Of a stretch of DNA of 6,086 nt, positions 3,891 to 6,086 are shown one piece after another. The notes below the pieces were generated by a model that was given only the letters and a program-made list of their open reading frames with translations, ran no database searches and was not told where the DNA came from. Within the stretch, counting starts at the first letter, position 1; every line of letters starts with the position of its first letter. Position numbers and translations under genes: made by a program. This stretch comes from Desulfovibrio sp. (GTDB taxonomy: Bacteria; Desulfobacterota; Desulfovibrionia; Desulfovibrionales; Desulfovibrionaceae): assembly GCA_028708195.1 (NCBI GenBank), contig JAQVZK010000149.1, positions 1-6,086 on the forward strand, read 5' to 3'.

Positions 3891-6086
3891 TCAGCGTTGC
3901 GGTGGGCGCAAGTCCACGGGAACCCGCACCCGCGAGCCCCCCTTGTTGCTGAACAGCAAATGCCCGTGCTCAAGGCCGTAGAGATAGAGGCGGCGGGTCA
4001 AGTCCACATCCATGCGGCAGTATGCCGCTATTTCGTCCATCCTGCCTTCCTTCCACCAGCGCAGGGCCTGCAGGCCGTCGGCGCTCTTGGCCTCGTCAAG
4101 GGTGGCCTGACCCAGATTATCCAGTGAGATGCGGTAGCTCAGCCTGTCCTTGATGCGCTGCAAGATGTCGAGGCTCGGCAGGCTGCGCAAATCAAAGGGG
4201 GCGAATGGTGCAAGCACGGCATAGTCAAAGCGCAGGCTGTTAAAACCCACCACCAGCCCCGACGCCCGCATGCGCTCAAACAGGGCAGGCAGCGCATCCT
4301 GCGTGTAGGTGAAAAAGTCGTTGGCGCGGCTGTCATAGGCCACGGCCACGCTTACGCCCATATCCCCGGCCTTGTGCCAGCCGCCCACCTCGGCAGCGGA
4401 GCGGCGCGTCTCCACGTCAAAAACCACGAAATGCTCGGGCGGGGGCACAGGTATATGGTTCTGCAGGTCTGGCATGGCGGGACCTCCATACTGTTGGGCA
4501 TACTGTTGGGCGGGCGCGGCGCTTGAGGCGTGCCCGGCATGTGGCGCGGCATGTGCCGTGGTCTGTTCTGTTGCCTGCGGTGCAGCTTGTTGTACCGCGC
4601 TGGCTGTACCCTGAATTGTCGGCCCGCTCGCAGGGGCATGGCTGCCGTTGTCTGCGGCGGGGTTCATCCTTTTTTCGGGCAGAGGTGTTGTATTGTGCAG
4701 GGAGGGCGCGGTTTCAAACCTGAAATCTGCGTCCGGCATGCCCGCCATATCCGTGGGGCCCGTAAATTCCAGTTCCGGGCGCGGCGGCGGCGGGCTTGTG
4801 ACCAGTTTTTCGCGCAACGCATCGCCCTCATCGCCTGGGGCCAGCAGTTGGCGCAGCAGTTCCAGGGCAGCCCTTTTGTCAATGGGGCGGTTGCCTGAGC
4901 CGCATTTGGGCGAGTGCACGCAGGAGGGGCAGCCGTCCTCACAGGGGCAGGCTGCCACGGTTTTATAGGTGGCTTCAAGCAGGGCGCGGGCGTCGCCAAA
5001 GGCTTGGCGCGTCAGGCCAGCGCCGCCGGGCAGGCCGTCATAAATAAATACGGCGGGCAGGCCAAGCTGGGCGTGCATGGGGGTGGATATGCCGCCAAAG
5101 TCATTGCGGTCGGCCATGATGAGCAGGGGCAGCAGGCCGATGGCCGCATGCTCCAACGCGTGGATGCCGCCCATAAAATGCATGAAATTGTCTTCCATCT
5201 CTGCGCGGATATTGTCGGGGATGACAAACCACAGGCCCTCGGTTTCAAAAACCTGCGGCGGCGCGTCCAGTGGCGTGATGGTCAGCAGGCGGTTGCCCGA
5301 GGTGGAGCGCTTTTCATAGCCTGTCACCGTATCGATGATGCGCAGCCGCCCCCGGCACACCACAGTGCGCCCCAAGGATATGCGCCCGGTTTCTTCAAGA
5401 ATGTCAGTGGTTTTTTGGCCGCGTGTGCGGGTAAACCAGCCCACCTTGGCCTCCCTGGCCATAATGCGGGCGCGCGCCGGGTCCATAGCCTCAATAATGT
5501 AGCTGCGGCCCCGGTGCAGATATACAGCGCCGGGGTGCGTCTCGCGCCAGGCGCGAAAGCCATCTACGGAGCCGATGATGTGGCCCTGTTCGTCCTCGAT
5601 GCTGAAGGTCTGCCCTGTGCCGCGCAAGTCCACATGGCGTTGGGGCCGCTTGCGTGAGGCCAGCAGATGTTTGCCGTCCGCTGACTGCAACAGCAGCCCT
5701 TGCGTATTGAGCTGCCGGGCGGCGGCCAGGGCCGCCGGGCTTGCCAGCATGGCTTCGCCAAGGCGCAGGGGCATCTCTGCGGCGGCGCATTCCAGGTGCC
5801 GGGCCAGGATGACCTCGTTGTCGGGATTGACCACGGCCTTTTCAGGCGGACGGCTGAAAAAATCTTCGGGATTTCTGGCAAAATACTGGTCCAGCGCGTC
5901 TTCGCCCGCCACCACTATGACGGCGGATTCCTGCTGCGCCCGGCCCACGCGGCCGCCACGTTGCAGGGTCGCCATCACCGTACCCGGATAGCCCACCAGG
6001 ATGCAGACATCCAGACCGCCAATGTCGATACCCAGTTCAAGGGCGCTGGTGCTGACAACGGCCAGCAGGTCGCCGCTGGCCATGCG
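3891..6086 (-). CDS. MrfA/YprA-like DEAD/DEAH helicase (DUF1998) fused to a DEDDy exonuclease domain; N-terminus outside window
   Basis: The visible 731 residues (numbering from the Met at 6083) hold the second helicase domain and everything after it. STSALELGID (11-20) is motif V and QRGGRVGR (41-48) is motif VI. Next come the YprA-type stretch around DQYF (65-68) with NPDNEVILARHLECAA (86-101), and a DUF1998/MZB region (about 305-400) with EHAAIGLLPL and a cysteine cluster C379, C381, C385, C388, C394 that probably binds zinc. A low-complexity Ala/Gln/Pro linker (about 425-545) leads to an RNase H-fold exonuclease with DEDDy residues: FDVET (D556, E558), GFNSLRFD (D620) and YCRMD (Y688, D692). 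In Bacillus subtilis the helicase MrfA and the exonuclease MrfB are separate neighbouring genes acting in mitomycin C damage repair; here both activities are one chain, with the exonuclease C-terminal. A DNA-repair role is inferred from that. No terminator with a minus-strand T-tract was found directly downstream. Confidence 0.92.
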   Translation of the reverse strand, partial: RMASGDLLAVVSTSALELGIDIGGLDVCILVGYPGTVMATLQRGGRVGRAQQESAVIVVAGEDALDQYFARNPEDFFSRPPEKAVVNPDNEVILARHLECAAAEMPLRLGEAMLASPAALAAARQLNTQGLLLQSADGKHLLASRKRPQRHVDLRGTGQTFSIEDEQGHIIGSVDGFRAWRETHPGAVYLHRGRSYIIEAMDPARARIMAREAKVGWFTRTRGQKTTDILEETGRISLGRTVVCRGRLRIIDTVTGYEKRSTSGNRLLTITPLDAPPQVFETEGLWFVIPDNIRAEMEDNFMHFMGGIHALEHAAIGLLPLLIMADRNDFGGISTPMHAQLGLPAVFIYDGLPGGAGLTRQAFGDARALLEATYKTVAACPCEDGCPSCVHSPKCGSGNRPIDKRAALELLRQLLAPGDEGDALREKLVTSPPPPRPELEFTGPTDMAGMPDADFRFETAPSLHNTTPLPEKRMNPAADNGSHAPASGPTIQGTASAVQQAAPQATEQTTAHAAPHAGHASSAAPAQQYAQQYGGPAMPDLQNHIPVPPPEHFVVFDVETRRSAAEVGGWHKAGDMGVSVAVAYDSRANDFFTYTQDALPALFERMRASGLVVGFNSLRFDYAVLAPFAPFDLRSLPSLDILQRIKDRLSYRISLDNLGQATLDEAKSADGLQALRWWKEGRMDEIAAYCRMDVDLTRRLYLYGLEHGHLLFSNKGGSRVRVPVDLRPPQR
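4487..4510. repeat. 12-base tandem duplication in the fusion linker
   Basis: CATACTGTTGGG occurs twice in direct succession (4487-4498 and 4499-4510). On the minus strand it encodes the repeated AQQY units of the helicase-exonuclease linker. Being in frame, it lengthens the linker without breaking the gene, as expected for slippage in an unconstrained spacer. A looser GGCATGTG repeat lies nearby at about 4537-4556. Confidence 0.75.

Noticed and set aside
4914..5657. 247-codon plus-strand frame
   Set aside because: It is antisense to the helicase DUF1998 region, which has clear motifs. It is a GC-skew shadow with no ribosome site.

Overview
The window is GC-rich bacterial DNA (roughly 60 % by eye). 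Gene content and style (agmatinase, PanB, a large DEAD/DEAH-DUF1998 helicase fused to a DEDDy exonuclease, and a near-consensus sigma-54 promoter) suggest a Desulfobacterota / Desulfovibrio-type sulfate reducer. That is an inference from familiarity, not a search. No mobile element, CRISPR array, tRNA or rRNA was recognised.

Layout. (1) 430-1, minus: the N-terminal 143 residues of a UvrD/Rep superfamily 1 helicase, cut by the window edge. (2) 431-900: a 470-base divergent intergenic region with a good sigma-70 promoter (675-703) reading right, an inverted repeat beside it and a 14-base palindrome. (3) 901-1434, plus: a 177-residue soluble protein of unrecognised function. (4) 1435-1709: an AT-rich intergenic region laid out like a textbook sigma-54 control region: a dyad (1504-1534), an IHF-type site (1544-1556), a near-perfect -24/-12 promoter (1581-1597) and, only about 34 bases beyond the predicted start site, a strong intrinsic terminator (1641-1680). 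(5) 1710-2585, plus: agmatinase-family ureohydrolase. (6) 2663-3496, plus: PanB, 77 bases downstream with no terminator between, so probably co-transcribed. A perfect 30-base palindromic terminator follows. (7) 3566-3890: 325 bases with no convincing gene, but with a weaker sigma-54-like element, a 15-base tandem repeat and a second plus-strand terminator. (8) 6086-3891, minus: the C-terminal 731 residues of a MrfA(YprA)-like helicase carrying a MrfB(YprB)-like exonuclease domain at its C-terminus.

How the parts fit. SpeB and PanB act in polyamine and pantothenate/CoA supply. The two flanking helicases are repair-type enzymes reading outward or convergently and are not obviously linked to the metabolic pair. 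The most interesting signal is in 1504-1680: an activator-dependent sigma-54 promoter whose transcript should either stop after about 74 nt, giving a pyrimidine-rich small RNA with anti-Shine-Dalgarno-like stretches, or read through a leader terminator into speB-panB. The second point of note is the MrfA-MrfB type fusion, which joins in one polypeptide two activities that are separate neighbouring genes in Bacillus subtilis.
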